Shown one piece after another: positions 15,956-25,896 of a stretch of 64,000 nt of DNA; the first letter of the stretch is position 1; each line of letters begins with the position of its first letter. The stretch is taken from assembly GCF_030646115.1 (NCBI RefSeq), contig NZ_JAUSMX010000015.1, forward strand, positions 248,001 to 312,000, written 5' to 3'. The translations under genes and the position numbers were made by a program. The notes under the pieces were generated by a model. That model ran no database searches and was not told the origin of the DNA. It saw only the letters and a list, made by a program, of their open reading frames with translations. The stretch comes from Fluviicoccus sp. Lineage in GTDB: Bacteria > Pseudomonadota > Gammaproteobacteria > Pseudomonadales > Moraxellaceae.

Positions 15956-18900
15956 TTACTCCTGACCCTGACGGCTGGCCAGATCGCCTTCGTTGCCCCA
16001 TTCGACCTTGTCCATCTTGCGCAGGATGATGAACTCGTCGCGGTTGGCGCCGACGGTGCCGTAGTAGTTGAAGCCGTAGGACTGCTGGGCATAGCCGCCG
16101 ATCATGTGCGTGGGCTTGGTGACGGTGCGCGTGACCGAGTTGTGCATGCCGCCGCGTTTCTGGGTGATTTCGGACAGCGGCACGTTGGTCAGCTTTTCCT
16201 GGGCGTGGTACATGAAGATCGCGCCTTCAGGAATGCGTTGCGACACCACCGCCCGCGCCACCAGCGCACCGTTGACGTTGTAGGCTTCGATCCAGTCGTT
16301 ATCGACAATGCCGATCTTTTTGGCGTCGATTTCGCTGACCCAGACAATCGGGCCGCCGCGCGACAGCGTCAGCATCAGCAGGTTGTCGGTGTAGGTGGAA
16401 TGGATTCCCCACTTCTGGTGCGGGGTGATCCAGTTCAGCACCACCTGCTTGCGGTCATCGCTGTGGGCGTCCAGCGCCGGTTTGATCGTCTTCAGGTCGA
16501 CCGGCGGTTTGTAGACGCACAGTTCTTCGCCGAAGGCGCGCATCCACGGGTGATCCTGGTACAGCTGCTGGCGGCCGCTGAGGGTGCGCCAGGGGATCAG
16601 CTCGTGGACGTTGGTGTAACCGGCGTTGTAGCTGACATGCTCGGACTCGATGCCCGACCAGGTGGGCGAGGAGATGATCTTGCGCGGCTGCGCCTGTACA
16701 TCGCGGTAACGGATGGCATCGTCTTCACGCGGCACCGCCAGATGGCTGTGGTCGCGGCCGGTGAATTCCGACAGCGCCGCCCAGGCTTTGACCGCGACAT
16801 GGCCGTTGGTTTCCGGGGCCAGCGACAGGATCATTTCGCAGGCGTCAATGGCGGTGTCCAGGCGCGGGCGGCCCTTGGCGACACCGTCCGCCACCAGATG
16901 GTTCAGTTCACCCAGCAGCTTCACTTCCTTCTTGGTATCCCAGCTGATGCCCTTGCCGCCGTTGCCGAGTTTCTCCAGGTTGGGGCCAATGGAGGTGAAA
17001 CGGGCGTAGGTGTTGGGGTAGTCGCGCTCGACGACGACGATGCTGGGCAGGGTCTTGCCGGGAATGGGCTCGCACTCGCCCTTCTTCCAGTCCTTGACGT
17101 CGAGGCCCTGCGCCAGTTCCAGCGGGGTGTCGTGCTGGATCGGGGTCAGCACCACGTCCTTTTCCACGCCCAGATGGCCGACGCAGACTTCGGAGAAGCG
17201 CTTGGCGATGCCCTTGTAGATTTCCCAGTCGGTGCGTGATTCCCAGGCGGGATCGACGGCGGCCGACAGCGGGTGGATGAACGGGTGCATGTCCGAGGTG
17301 TTGAGGTCGTGCTTTTCGTACCAGGTGGCGGTGGGCAGAACGATGTCGGAATACAGGCAGGTGGTGGACATGCGGAAGTCCAGCGTCACCAGCAGGTCCA
17401 GCTTGCCTTCCGGCCCCTTGTCCTGCCACACCACTTCCGAAGGCTTCATCGCGCCTTCCTGCCCCAAGTCCTTGTTCATCACGCCGTTTTGCGTGCCCAG
17501 CAGGTGCTTGAGGAAGTACTCGTGGCCCTTGCCGGAGGAACCCAGCAGGTTGGAGCGCCAGATGAACATGTTGCGCGGCCAGTTGACGGGATTGTCCGGG
17601 TCTTCGCAGGAAAACACGGCGGAACCGCTCTTCAGCGCGCCGACCAGGTATTCGGCCACCGGCTTGCCAGCCTTCTCCGCCAGCGCGGCGATAGTCAGCG
17701 GGTTCAGGTTCAGTTGCGGCGCGGACGGCAGCCAGCCCATGCGCTCGGCCTTGACGTTGCAGTCGATCAGGCTGACGTTGGCCCACTCTTTCTCATTGGC
17801 CAGCGGCGACAGGATCTCGTTGACCTGCAGTTTCTCGTAGCGCCATTGGTCGCTGTGGGCATAGAAGAAGGAGGTGCCGTTCATGTGGCGCGGCGGACGC
17901 ACCCAGTCGGTGGCGAAGGCCAGCGGCACCCAGCCGGTTTGCGGGCGCAGCTTTTCCTGGCCGACATAGTGCGACCAGCCGCCGCCACTCTGACCGACGC
18001 AACCGCACATCACCAGCAGGTTGATGATGCTGCGGTAGGTCATGTCCATGTGGTACCAGTGGTTCAGCGCCGCACCGACGATGATCATGGACCGGCCCTT
18101 GGTAATGGCGGCCGTTTCCGAGAACTCGCGGGCCACCTGGATCACCTGCGCGCGCGGCACGCCGGTGATCTTTTCCTGCCAGGCCGGGGTGTACGGCACA
18201 TCATCGTCGTAGCTGATGGCGGTATTGTCGCCGCCCATGCCGTTGTCGACGCCGTAGTTGGCCAGGAACAGGTCATAGACCGTGGCGACCAGCATGTCCT
18301 TGCCGTCCTTGTCCTTCAGGCGCAGGGCGGGCACGGCGCGGGGGATGATGTCGCCGTGGTCGGTATGCTGGAAGTGCTCGTGCGGGATGTTGCCGAAGTA
18401 CGGGAAGCCGACCAGCGCCACTTCGCGGTTCGGGGCGTCCTTCAGGCTGAGGCGCAATTTGACGTCTTCACCGGAGAGCGCCTTTTCTTCCAGGTTCCAC
18501 CTGCCCTTCTCGCCCCAGCGCGAGCCGATGGAGCCGTTGGGCAGCACCAGCTTTTCAGTATTGCCGTCGATGGCAACGGTCTTCCACTCGGGGTTGTTGG
18601 TGGCGCCGAGGTTGTCCGGCAGGTCGGAAGCACGGATCTGGCGCTCGGCAACCCACAGGCCGTCCTTCTGCACCAGCCGCACCAGCATCGGCATGTCGGA
18701 ATACTGGCGAGCGTAATCCTGGAAGTACGGAGTCTGCTGCTTGACGAAATGCTCGGTCAGCACCACATGGCCCATGGCCATGCCCATGGCGGCGTCGGTG
18801 CCCTGCTTCGGGTTCATCCACAGGTCGGTCAGCTTCGCCACTTCCGAGTAGTCGGGGGTGACGGAAACCGTCTTGGTGCCCTTGTAGCGCACTTCGGTGA

Positions 18901-19702
18901 AGAAGTGGGCGTCCGGCGTCCGCGTCTGCGGCACGTTGGAGCCCCAGGCGATGATGTAGGCCGAGTTGTACCAGTCGGCGGACTCGGGCACGTCGGTCTG
19001 TTCGCCCCAGGTTTGCGGGCTGGACGGCGGCAGGTCGCAGTACCAGTCGTAGAAGCTGAGGCAGTTGCCGCCGATCAGCGACAGGTAACGCGCACCGGCG
19101 GCGTAGGACACCATCGACATCGCCGGAATCGGCGAGAAACCGGCGATGCGGTCCGGGCCGTGGGTCTTGGCGGTGTAGACGTTGGCGGCGGCGATGATCT
19201 CGTTCACTTCCTCCCAGCTGGTGCGGACAAAACCGCCCAAGCCGCGATGCGACTGGTAGTCGCGCACGGCGGCCTTGTCCTGCTGCAGCATGGCCCAGGC
19301 CTTGACCGGGTCCTTTTCACGTGCCTTCAGCTCGCGCCAGGCCTTGACCAGCTTGCCGCGCGCCATCGGGTATTTCACCCGGTTGGCGCTGTACAGGTAC
19401 CAGCTGTAGGACGCGCCGCGGGCGCAGCCGCGCGGCTCGTGGTTGGGCAGGTCGGGACGAGTGCGCGGGTAATCGGTCTGCTGGGTTTCCCAGGTCACCA
19501 GGCCGTTCTTGACGTAGATTTTCCAGCTGCAGGAACCGGTGCAGTTCACGCCGTGGGTGGAGCGCACGATCTTGTCGTGCGACCAGCGGTTGCGGTAGGC
19601 ATCTTCCCAACGACGGTTCTCGTTGGTCTTGATGCCATGGCCGTTGCTGAACTCTTCCTTGGGTTGGCGGAAGAACATCAGGCGGTCGAGGAAGTGGCTC
19701 AT
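15956..19702 (-). CDS. narG: Respiratory nitrate reductase alpha subunit (Mo-bisMGD)
   Basis: 1248 aa; RWEDAYRNRWSHDKIVRSTHGVNCTGSCSWKIYVKNGLVTWE. Confidence 0.98.
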   Translation of the reverse strand: MSHFLDRLMFFRQPKEEFSNGHGIKTNENRRWEDAYRNRWSHDKIVRSTHGVNCTGSCSWKIYVKNGLVTWETQQTDYPRTRPDLPNHEPRGCARGASYSWYLYSANRVKYPMARGKLVKAWRELKAREKDPVKAWAMLQQDKAAVRDYQSHRGLGGFVRTSWEEVNEIIAAANVYTAKTHGPDRIAGFSPIPAMSMVSYAAGARYLSLIGGNCLSFYDWYCDLPPSSPQTWGEQTDVPESADWYNSAYIIAWGSNVPQTRTPDAHFFTEVRYKGTKTVSVTPDYSEVAKLTDLWMNPKQGTDAAMGMAMGHVVLTEHFVKQQTPYFQDYARQYSDMPMLVRLVQKDGLWVAERQIRASDLPDNLGATNNPEWKTVAIDGNTEKLVLPNGSIGSRWGEKGRWNLEEKALSGEDVKLRLSLKDAPNREVALVGFPYFGNIPHEHFQHTDHGDIIPRAVPALRLKDKDGKDMLVATVYDLFLANYGVDNGMGGDNTAISYDDDVPYTPAWQEKITGVPRAQVIQVAREFSETAAITKGRSMIIVGAALNHWYHMDMTYRSIINLLVMCGCVGQSGGGWSHYVGQEKLRPQTGWVPLAFATDWVRPPRHMNGTSFFYAHSDQWRYEKLQVNEILSPLANEKEWANVSLIDCNVKAERMGWLPSAPQLNLNPLTIAALAEKAGKPVAEYLVGALKSGSAVFSCEDPDNPVNWPRNMFIWRSNLLGSSGKGHEYFLKHLLGTQNGVMNKDLGQEGAMKPSEVVWQDKGPEGKLDLLVTLDFRMSTTCLYSDIVLPTATWYEKHDLNTSDMHPFIHPLSAAVDPAWESRTDWEIYKGIAKRFSEVCVGHLGVEKDVVLTPIQHDTPLELAQGLDVKDWKKGECEPIPGKTLPSIVVVERDYPNTYARFTSIGPNLEKLGNGGKGISWDTKKEVKLLGELNHLVADGVAKGRPRLDTAIDACEMILSLAPETNGHVAVKAWAALSEFTGRDHSHLAVPREDDAIRYRDVQAQPRKIISSPTWSGIESEHVSYNAGYTNVHELIPWRTLSGRQQLYQDHPWMRAFGEELCVYKPPVDLKTIKPALDAHSDDRKQVVLNWITPHQKWGIHSTYTDNLLMLTLSRGGPIVWVSEIDAKKIGIVDNDWIEAYNVNGALVARAVVSQRIPEGAIFMYHAQEKLTNVPLSEITQKRGGMHNSVTRTVTKPTHMIGGYAQQSYGFNYYGTVGANRDEFIILRKMDKVEWGNEGDLASRQGQE

Positions 19703-19712
19703 GGCATTCTCC

Positions 19713-21107
19713 TTAGCAGGGCATTTCGGCGTTCTTGCGACTGTAGAACCACCAGGTGACGATCAGGCAGGTCGCATAGAACAGGATGAAGGCATACAGC
19801 GCACCCACCGGGGAGCCCATCAGGGCGATGGAGGTGCCGTAACTCTTGGGAATGAAGAAACCGCCGTAAGCGCCGATGGCGCCGGAAAACCCGAGCACGG
19901 CGGCGGCTTCCTTGTTGGCGTTCTGCAGCACCTGATCGCGGGTCATGGCCTTGTTGCTTTTGGCCAGCCGCTCATGATGGGTGAGGAAGATCACCGGAAT
20001 CATGCGGAAGGTGGAGGCGTTGCCGATGCCGGTCAGCGCGAACAGGCAGAGGAAGGCGGCGAAGAAGCCCTGGAAATTACCGCCGGTCAGTACGCCGTCG
20101 ACCTTGCCCGGCATGAAGTTGATCACCGCGCACACGGCCACCACCATCAGCACAAAGCTCCAGAAGGTAACGCGCGCCCCACCCAGCTTGTCGGCAACAA
20201 TGCCGCCGAGGGGACGGGCGATGGCCCCGACCAACGGGCCGAGGAAAGCGATCTTGGTGGGGTCCACATCCGGAAACAGGCCCTTGATCAGCAGCGGGAA
20301 ACCGGCGGAGAAGCCAATGAAGGAACCGAAGGTGCCCAGATACAGCCAGCACATCAGCCAGTTGTGCTTGCGCTTGAAGATCACCGACTGCTCGGAGAAG
20401 GAGGCCTTGGCGGAAGCGATGTCATTCATGCCGAACCAGGCGGCGATGGCCGACAGCGCAATGAACGGCACCCAGATGAAGCCGGCGTTTTGCAGGAACA
20501 CGGACTTGGACACCCCGTCCTTGACGATGGTTTGCGGATCGCCGCCCAGCGCGCCGAACACGCCCAGGGTGATGACGATCGGAACGATGAACTGCATCGC
20601 CGACACGCCCAGGTTGCCCAGACCGGCGTTCATGCCGAGGGCATAGCCCTTCTGCGCCTTGGGGAAGAAGAAGTTGATGTTCGACATCGACGAGGAGAAG
20701 TTGCCGCCACCAAAACCGCAGAGCAGCGCCAGCATCATCATCGTCGGGTAGGACGTTGTGGGGTCCTGCACCGCGTAGCCGATGCCGATGGCGGGCAGCA
20801 GCAGCGAGGCGGTGGAGATGGCGGTCCAGCGACGGCCGCCGAAGATCGGCACCAGGAAGGAATAGAAGATCCGCAGCGTCGCGCCCGACAGCGCCGGCAG
20901 CGCGGTCAGCCAGAACAGCTGGTTCTTGGTGTAGTTGAAGCCCACATCCGGCAGCTTCACCACCACCATGCTCCACACCATCCACACCGCAAAGGCCAGC
21001 AGCAGGCAGGGAATGGATATCCACAGGTTACGATTGGCAATCGACTTGCCGGTCTCGTTCCAGAAAGCCGGGTTTTCCGGCTCCCACTTCTTCAGGACAG
21101 AAGACAT
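19713..21107 (-). CDS. narK: MFS nitrate/nitrite transporter (NarK type)
   Basis: MFS topology; nitrate-signature-like ALLCGFGGGNFSSSMSNINFFFPKAQKGYALGMNAGLGNLGV. Confidence 0.92.
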   Translation of the reverse strand: MSSVLKKWEPENPAFWNETGKSIANRNLWISIPCLLLAFAVWMVWSMVVVKLPDVGFNYTKNQLFWLTALPALSGATLRIFYSFLVPIFGGRRWTAISTASLLLPAIGIGYAVQDPTTSYPTMMMLALLCGFGGGNFSSSMSNINFFFPKAQKGYALGMNAGLGNLGVSAMQFIVPIVITLGVFGALGGDPQTIVKDGVSKSVFLQNAGFIWVPFIALSAIAAWFGMNDIASAKASFSEQSVIFKRKHNWLMCWLYLGTFGSFIGFSAGFPLLIKGLFPDVDPTKIAFLGPLVGAIARPLGGIVADKLGGARVTFWSFVLMVVAVCAVINFMPGKVDGVLTGGNFQGFFAAFLCLFALTGIGNASTFRMIPVIFLTHHERLAKSNKAMTRDQVLQNANKEAAAVLGFSGAIGAYGGFFIPKSYGTSIALMGSPVGALYAFILFYATCLIVTWWFYSRKNAEMPC

Positions 21108-21130
21108 AAGGCTTCTCCGTTAATTAAGAA

Positions 21131-22393
21131 TCAGGCGCTTGCATGCGGGGTTTGGGTGGCCGTCTTCATCACATCGATGCGGCGGACTTCGGTCAGGTAG
21201 TTCCAGGTCAGTGATACCCAGACAATCCCGTACATCAGCATGAAGCAGGAGGTGCGGACGCCGGTGAGGTCCTGCAGCGCGCCGAACATGATCGGCAACA
21301 CGAAGCCGCCCAGGCCGCCCGCCAGGCCGACCACGCCCGACACCGCGCCGATGTTGTGGCCGAATTCATCCCCGATGTACTTGAAGACCGACGCCTTGCC
21401 GAAGGCCCAGGCCACGCCCATGATTCCCATCAGCGCGGTAAAGACATAGACATTGAGGCCGATATGGAAGGTGGTGTAGCCGTCCACGGTCTTAATGGTG
21501 AAATCGGTTTGCGGGTACGACAGCAGGAACAGGCAGACCCAGGACACCCACAACACCCACCAGGTGACGTTGTGCGCGCCGAACTTGTCGGAGAGCCAGC
21601 CGCCCACCGCGCGCAGCACCCCGCCGGGCAGCGAGAAGCAGGCAGCCAGCAAGGCGGCGTTCTTCATGTTGAAACCGTATTCACCCACGTAGTACTGCAC
21701 CATCCACAACGCCAGCGCCACATAGCCGCCGAAGACGATGGAGTAGTACTGGCAGTACTTCCAGACACGCGGGTCCTTCAGCACCACCAGCTGCTCGCGC
21801 AGGGTGACGGACTTGCCGACCAGATGCTTGGGATCGCTGTAGCTGAACATCCAGAACAGGATGGCCGCCACCAGCATCACCCCGGCATAGACATGCGGCA
21901 CCGCAGTCCAGCCAAAAGCGGCCACCAGCGCCGGTGCCACGAACTTGTTGACCGCCGCCCCGGAATTGCCCGCGCCGAACACGCCCATGGCCATGCCGCG
22001 CTGGTTGACTTCAAACCAGCGCGCCACATAGGGGGTGCCCACCGAGAACGAACCGCCCGCCAAGCCGACAAACAGCCCCAGCACCAGAAAATGCCAGTAG
22101 GCGGTGGCGTAACCGATCATCCAGATGGGAATGACGCAGATCAGCATGATCAGGAACAGCACATTGCGGCCGCCGTACTTATCGGTCCAAGCCCCCAGCC
22201 AGAGGCGGGACAGTGAACCGGTCAACACCGGCATCGCCGTGAGCAGCCCGAATTCCGTGGCGTTCAGACCCAGCATCTTCTTGATCGGAATACCGATGAC
22301 GCCGAACATCATCCACACCATGAAGCAGACGGTGAAGGCCATGGTGCTGCTGGCCAGTACCGAATATTTCTGGGCGTTGCGGGAAATAGCCAT
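21131..22393 (-). CDS. narK: MFS nitrate/nitrite transporter (NarK type, second copy)
   Basis: GLAGGSFSVGTPYVARWFEVNQRGMAMGVFGAGNSGAAVNKFVAP. Confidence 0.9.
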   Translation of the reverse strand: MAISRNAQKYSVLASSTMAFTVCFMVWMMFGVIGIPIKKMLGLNATEFGLLTAMPVLTGSLSRLWLGAWTDKYGGRNVLFLIMLICVIPIWMIGYATAYWHFLVLGLFVGLAGGSFSVGTPYVARWFEVNQRGMAMGVFGAGNSGAAVNKFVAPALVAAFGWTAVPHVYAGVMLVAAILFWMFSYSDPKHLVGKSVTLREQLVVLKDPRVWKYCQYYSIVFGGYVALALWMVQYYVGEYGFNMKNAALLAACFSLPGGVLRAVGGWLSDKFGAHNVTWWVLWVSWVCLFLLSYPQTDFTIKTVDGYTTFHIGLNVYVFTALMGIMGVAWAFGKASVFKYIGDEFGHNIGAVSGVVGLAGGLGGFVLPIMFGALQDLTGVRTSCFMLMYGIVWVSLTWNYLTEVRRIDVMKTATQTPHASA

Positions 22394-22539
22394 AAGGGAA
22401 TGCTCCTCGGGAGGTTAGCGCCAGAATACGTACAAACCGCAAGGGAATTCATCGGTCGGTGGCGCAGTCGCGGGCTTCCGGAAGGCGGGCCGTTCCCTCG
22501 CCGAACGGCTAGGTCGGGGCTATACCAAAGTGTGTTTAA

Positions 22540-24489
22540 ATGGCGGACATGGCCACCTTCATCGACACCCTCAAAACCCGCCTCACCGCCAAGATCACCG
22601 GCATGCTGCTGGGCGCCATGGTCTTTGCGCTGGTGGCGATCGGCTATACGCTGCTGCTGTCGTGGGAACTGGAAGGCGCGGCCGCCGCCATCAATGACAG
22701 CGGCAGCCTGCGCATGCGCGCCTGGAAAATGGCGGCGATCATCAACCAGGCCGAAGGCGATGCCGGTCTCAGCGACAGCCAGGCCGCCGAACTGCAACAA
22801 ACGCGTGACGAATTCGAGCAAACCCTGAGCGGCCTGAGCGCCGGCGACCCGCAACGGCCGCTGTTCCTGCCCCGGGAAAACCACATCCGCAGCAACATCC
22901 GCAGCCTGCAAACCTACTGGCGTGACAGCTTCGCCCCATCACTGGACCGCATGCTGCGCGAAAGGCATATCCGCCCTGCCGCCGCTGCCGCCCACGAACT
23001 GGCCACCCGGCATTTTGTGGCGCAGATTCACGCCACCGTCGGCCTCATTGAACAGGAATACGCCCGCCAGACCTTCTGGCTGCGCTCCTCGCAAATGGCG
23101 CTGATTGTGCTGGCGATCTGTGGTTCGCTGGTGATGATCATGCTGCTGCACCTGATGATCGTCACCCCCGTCACCCGCCTGCACCAGGGCCTGCAACGCA
23201 TGAGCGCCGGCGATTTCGGCGTGCGCCTGCCGGTGGAAGGCCGGGATGAATTCGCGCAACTGGCCGAAGGCTTCAACACCATGGCCGACGAATTGCAGCA
23301 GGTCTATGACAGGCTGGAAGAACGGGTGCAGGAAAAGACGCTGCGGCTGGCCGAGAAAAACCGCCACCTCTCCGTGCTCTACGACATCAGCAAGGACTTC
23401 AACCGCCCGCAGAGCATGGAAGACATGTGCGCGCTGTTCATGCGCCGCATCGTCCCCGAATTCGGCGCGGCGGGCGGCACAGTAAGGCTGATCGACCGCA
23501 GTGCCGACCGCGTCTATCTGGTGGTGGAAGAAGGCATCCCCCCCACCCTGTCGCAACAGATGCAATGCCAACAACTGGGCAGCTGCTTCTGCACCATCGC
23601 CGCCCAACGCGGGCGGACTTCCGTCAATCACCTCAACAACCGCTGCGCCCCGAATTTCTCGCATTGCCTGGAGGCGGGATTTGCCGTGGTCATGGCCATC
23701 CCCATCCGCTCCTCGGACAAGAAACTGGGCATCTTCAACCTGCATTTCATGGAAGACCGCCATCTGGGGGCGGAAGAAGTGCAGTTGCTGGAAGCGATGG
23801 GGCAGCATCTGGGCATCGCCATCGACAATCAGCGGCTGGCCGTGCAGGCCAAGGAACTGGCGATTGTGGAAGAACGCAACCTGGTGGCGCAGGGCCTGCA
23901 TGACAGCGTGGTGCAAAGCCTCAGCTTCCTGAACCTGCACCTGCAACTGCTGAAGGAAGCCGTGGGCAAAGGTGACTTCTCGCAGGTGGCGGAAACCATC
24001 CCGCTGCTGCAGACCGGCGTGCAGCAGGGCTATGAAGATTTGCGCGAACTGATGGGCAACTTCCGCACCCGCCACGACGAAACCCAGCTCGAAGCCGCCA
24101 TTGGCGCGGTGATCCGCCGCTTCACCGAACAGACCGCCATTCCGGTCGACCTGAAGATTGACAACAGCGGCGCGCCGCTGGCCAACGAGGAGCGGTTGCA
24201 GATCCTGTTCATTTTGCAGGAAGCGCTGTCGAACATCCGCAAGCACGCCCAGGCCACCGTGGTCAGCGTGCGGGTGCTGAACCGCGCCGACTTCGACCTG
24301 ACCGTCACCGACAACGGCATCGGCTTCAACCCCGAGGCCGTGCTGTCCAGCCTGCACACCCACATCGGCCTGAAGATCATGCGTGAGCGCGCCACCCGCG
24401 CCCATGCGGAGTTGCTGCTAGACTCAACCCCGGGGCAAGGCACCACGCTGAGCCTGCACCTGCCGCGCGAACAACGGCAAAAAGCCTGA
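22540..24489 (+). CDS. narX: Nitrate/nitrite sensor histidine kinase
   Basis: P-box-like NDSGSLRMRAWKMAAIINQ, HAMP, GAF-like region, HisKA_3 RNLVAQGLHDSVVQSLSFL, HATPase. Confidence 0.93.
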   Translation: MADMATFIDTLKTRLTAKITGMLLGAMVFALVAIGYTLLLSWELEGAAAAINDSGSLRMRAWKMAAIINQAEGDAGLSDSQAAELQQTRDEFEQTLSGLSAGDPQRPLFLPRENHIRSNIRSLQTYWRDSFAPSLDRMLRERHIRPAAAAAHELATRHFVAQIHATVGLIEQEYARQTFWLRSSQMALIVLAICGSLVMIMLLHLMIVTPVTRLHQGLQRMSAGDFGVRLPVEGRDEFAQLAEGFNTMADELQQVYDRLEERVQEKTLRLAEKNRHLSVLYDISKDFNRPQSMEDMCALFMRRIVPEFGAAGGTVRLIDRSADRVYLVVEEGIPPTLSQQMQCQQLGSCFCTIAAQRGRTSVNHLNNRCAPNFSHCLEAGFAVVMAIPIRSSDKKLGIFNLHFMEDRHLGAEEVQLLEAMGQHLGIAIDNQRLAVQAKELAIVEERNLVAQGLHDSVVQSLSFLNLHLQLLKEAVGKGDFSQVAETIPLLQTGVQQGYEDLRELMGNFRTRHDETQLEAAIGAVIRRFTEQTAIPVDLKIDNSGAPLANEERLQILFILQEALSNIRKHAQATVVSVRVLNRADFDLTVTDNGIGFNPEAVLSSLHTHIGLKIMRERATRAHAELLLDSTPGQGTTLSLHLPREQRQKA

Positions 24490-24498
24490 GGACACCCC

Positions 24499-25149
24499 AT
24501 GAGCCCCATCCGAATCCTGCTGGTTGATGACCACACCCTCTTCCGCAGCGGTGTGCGCGCCCTGCTGCAACGCCAGACGGATATCGAGATTGCCGGGGAA
24601 GCCGGAGAAGGCTCGGAAGCGCTGAAGCTGATCCGCTCGCTGAAACCCGACCTGGTGCTGCTTGACCTGAACATGCCGGGCCTGTCCGGGCTGGAAGTGC
24701 TGAAGCTGGCGCTGGAGGAAAACCCGCAACAGGCAATCATCATGCTGACGCTGTCGGAGGAGTCGCGGGATTTGATGGTGGCATTGCAGACCGGGGCGCG
24801 CGGTTATCTGCTGAAAAACAGCAATGTGGATTATCTGGTCAACGCCATCCGCATGGTGGCGATGGGCGGCACGGCGATTCAGCCGGAAATGGCAGGATCA
24901 CTGGCGGCGGGCCTGCGGCAGATGAAGAAGGACGAGCATGAGCCGGAGGAGAAGGAGCATCTGACGGCGCGGGAAAAGGAAGTGCTGAAGCTGGTGGCGG
25001 CGGGACAAAGCAACAAGGAAATTGCGCGCGGACTGGATATCGGCGAAAGCACGGTAAAGTTCCATATCCAGAGTATTCTGCGCAAGCTGAACCTGACCAG
25101 CCGGGTGCAGGCGGCGGTGTATGCGACACAGGGAAAGGGGGAGGTTTGA
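24499..25149 (+). CDS. narL: Response regulator, LuxR/NarL family
   Basis: IRILLVDDHTLFRSGVRALLQRQ receiver, LTAREKEVLKLVAAGQSNKEIARGLDIGESTVKFHIQSILRKLNL HTH. Confidence 0.94.
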   Translation: MSPIRILLVDDHTLFRSGVRALLQRQTDIEIAGEAGEGSEALKLIRSLKPDLVLLDLNMPGLSGLEVLKLALEENPQQAIIMLTLSEESRDLMVALQTGARGYLLKNSNVDYLVNAIRMVAMGGTAIQPEMAGSLAAGLRQMKKDEHEPEEKEHLTAREKEVLKLVAAGQSNKEIARGLDIGESTVKFHIQSILRKLNLTSRVQAAVYATQGKGEV

Positions 25150-25158
25150 GTTTTGTAG

Positions 25159-25215
25159 GTCGGGCTTCAGCCCGACGATGTCCCCCGTTCGGAGGGTGGT
25201 GTCGGGCTGAAGCCC
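25159..25215. repeat. Inverted GTCGGGCTTCAGCCCGAC repeat, REP-like, possible bidirectional terminator
   Basis: GGGCTTCAGCCCGAC (25162-25176) is the exact reverse complement of GTCGGGCTGAAGCCC (25201-25215); lies between convergent genes. Confidence 0.75.
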
Positions 25216-25235
25216 CCCCACACGGGGCGATCAAA

Positions 25236-25681
25236 TCATCCAGCCCCGCCCAACACCCCGCCCAGCCGGTCCAGATTCTGCTCATTCCCCGGCCCGGCAA
25301 CCGCGCGAACCGCCTCCGCCACCCCGGCATTTTCAAACGCCTGAACCCACAGCACCCGGGTTCCCTCCTTCACCGGCTGAAGAGACACCGTCAACGTAAA
25401 GTACGGCTGACAAACGTGCTCAATCACCACTTTTTTCCCCGGCTCAAGCTCCTTGAACACACACTCGTTGGGATAATCGGTCCCGTCCGGGCCATGCATC
25501 ACGAAGATCCAGTGCCCCCCGACCCGGAATTCAAAAACCTTAAAGGTATTGGTGAATCCATTCGGCCCCCACCATTGCGCCAAGCGGTCCGGGTCGGCAA
25601 AGGCGGCATAAATGACATCCGGCGTATAGGGAAGGATGCGCTGTGTCTGCAACACATGTGAGACGGGTACTGACGTTTCCA
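25236..25681 (-). CDS. SRPBCC/AHSA1 domain protein
   Basis: RILPYTPDVIYAAFADPDRLAQWWGPNGFTNTFKVFEFRVGGHWIFVMHGPDGTDY; start at METSVPVS. Confidence 0.85.
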
Positions 25682-25896
25682 TTGCGAAGGCTCCGGCCAT
25701 GAACACCCCGAAGATGCCTGACGACACCCGCAGGGTGCAAGCGCCCGGTGGTCCTTCCCGACAAAAACTCCAGGCATCACGTTAAACCGCCATCTGCAAC
25801 TGGATGCGATGTGCGTGATGATCAAAACGACACTGGGCGAAATGCCGGGCGGGAAACCGGCATACCGCCTATGCTGTACGTTAAAGGAGCAGCATC

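Noticed and set aside
14277-17239. Plus-strand ORFs of 562 and 434 aa opposite narH/narG
   Set aside because: Antisense shadows; no independent start or domain evidence.
17273-19759. 828-aa plus-strand ORF opposite narG
   Set aside because: High-GC shadow ORF in the antisense frame of a certain gene; Gly/Val/His/Gln-rich composition without domains.
22939-24405. 488-aa minus-strand ORF opposite narX
   Set aside because: Antisense shadow ORF.
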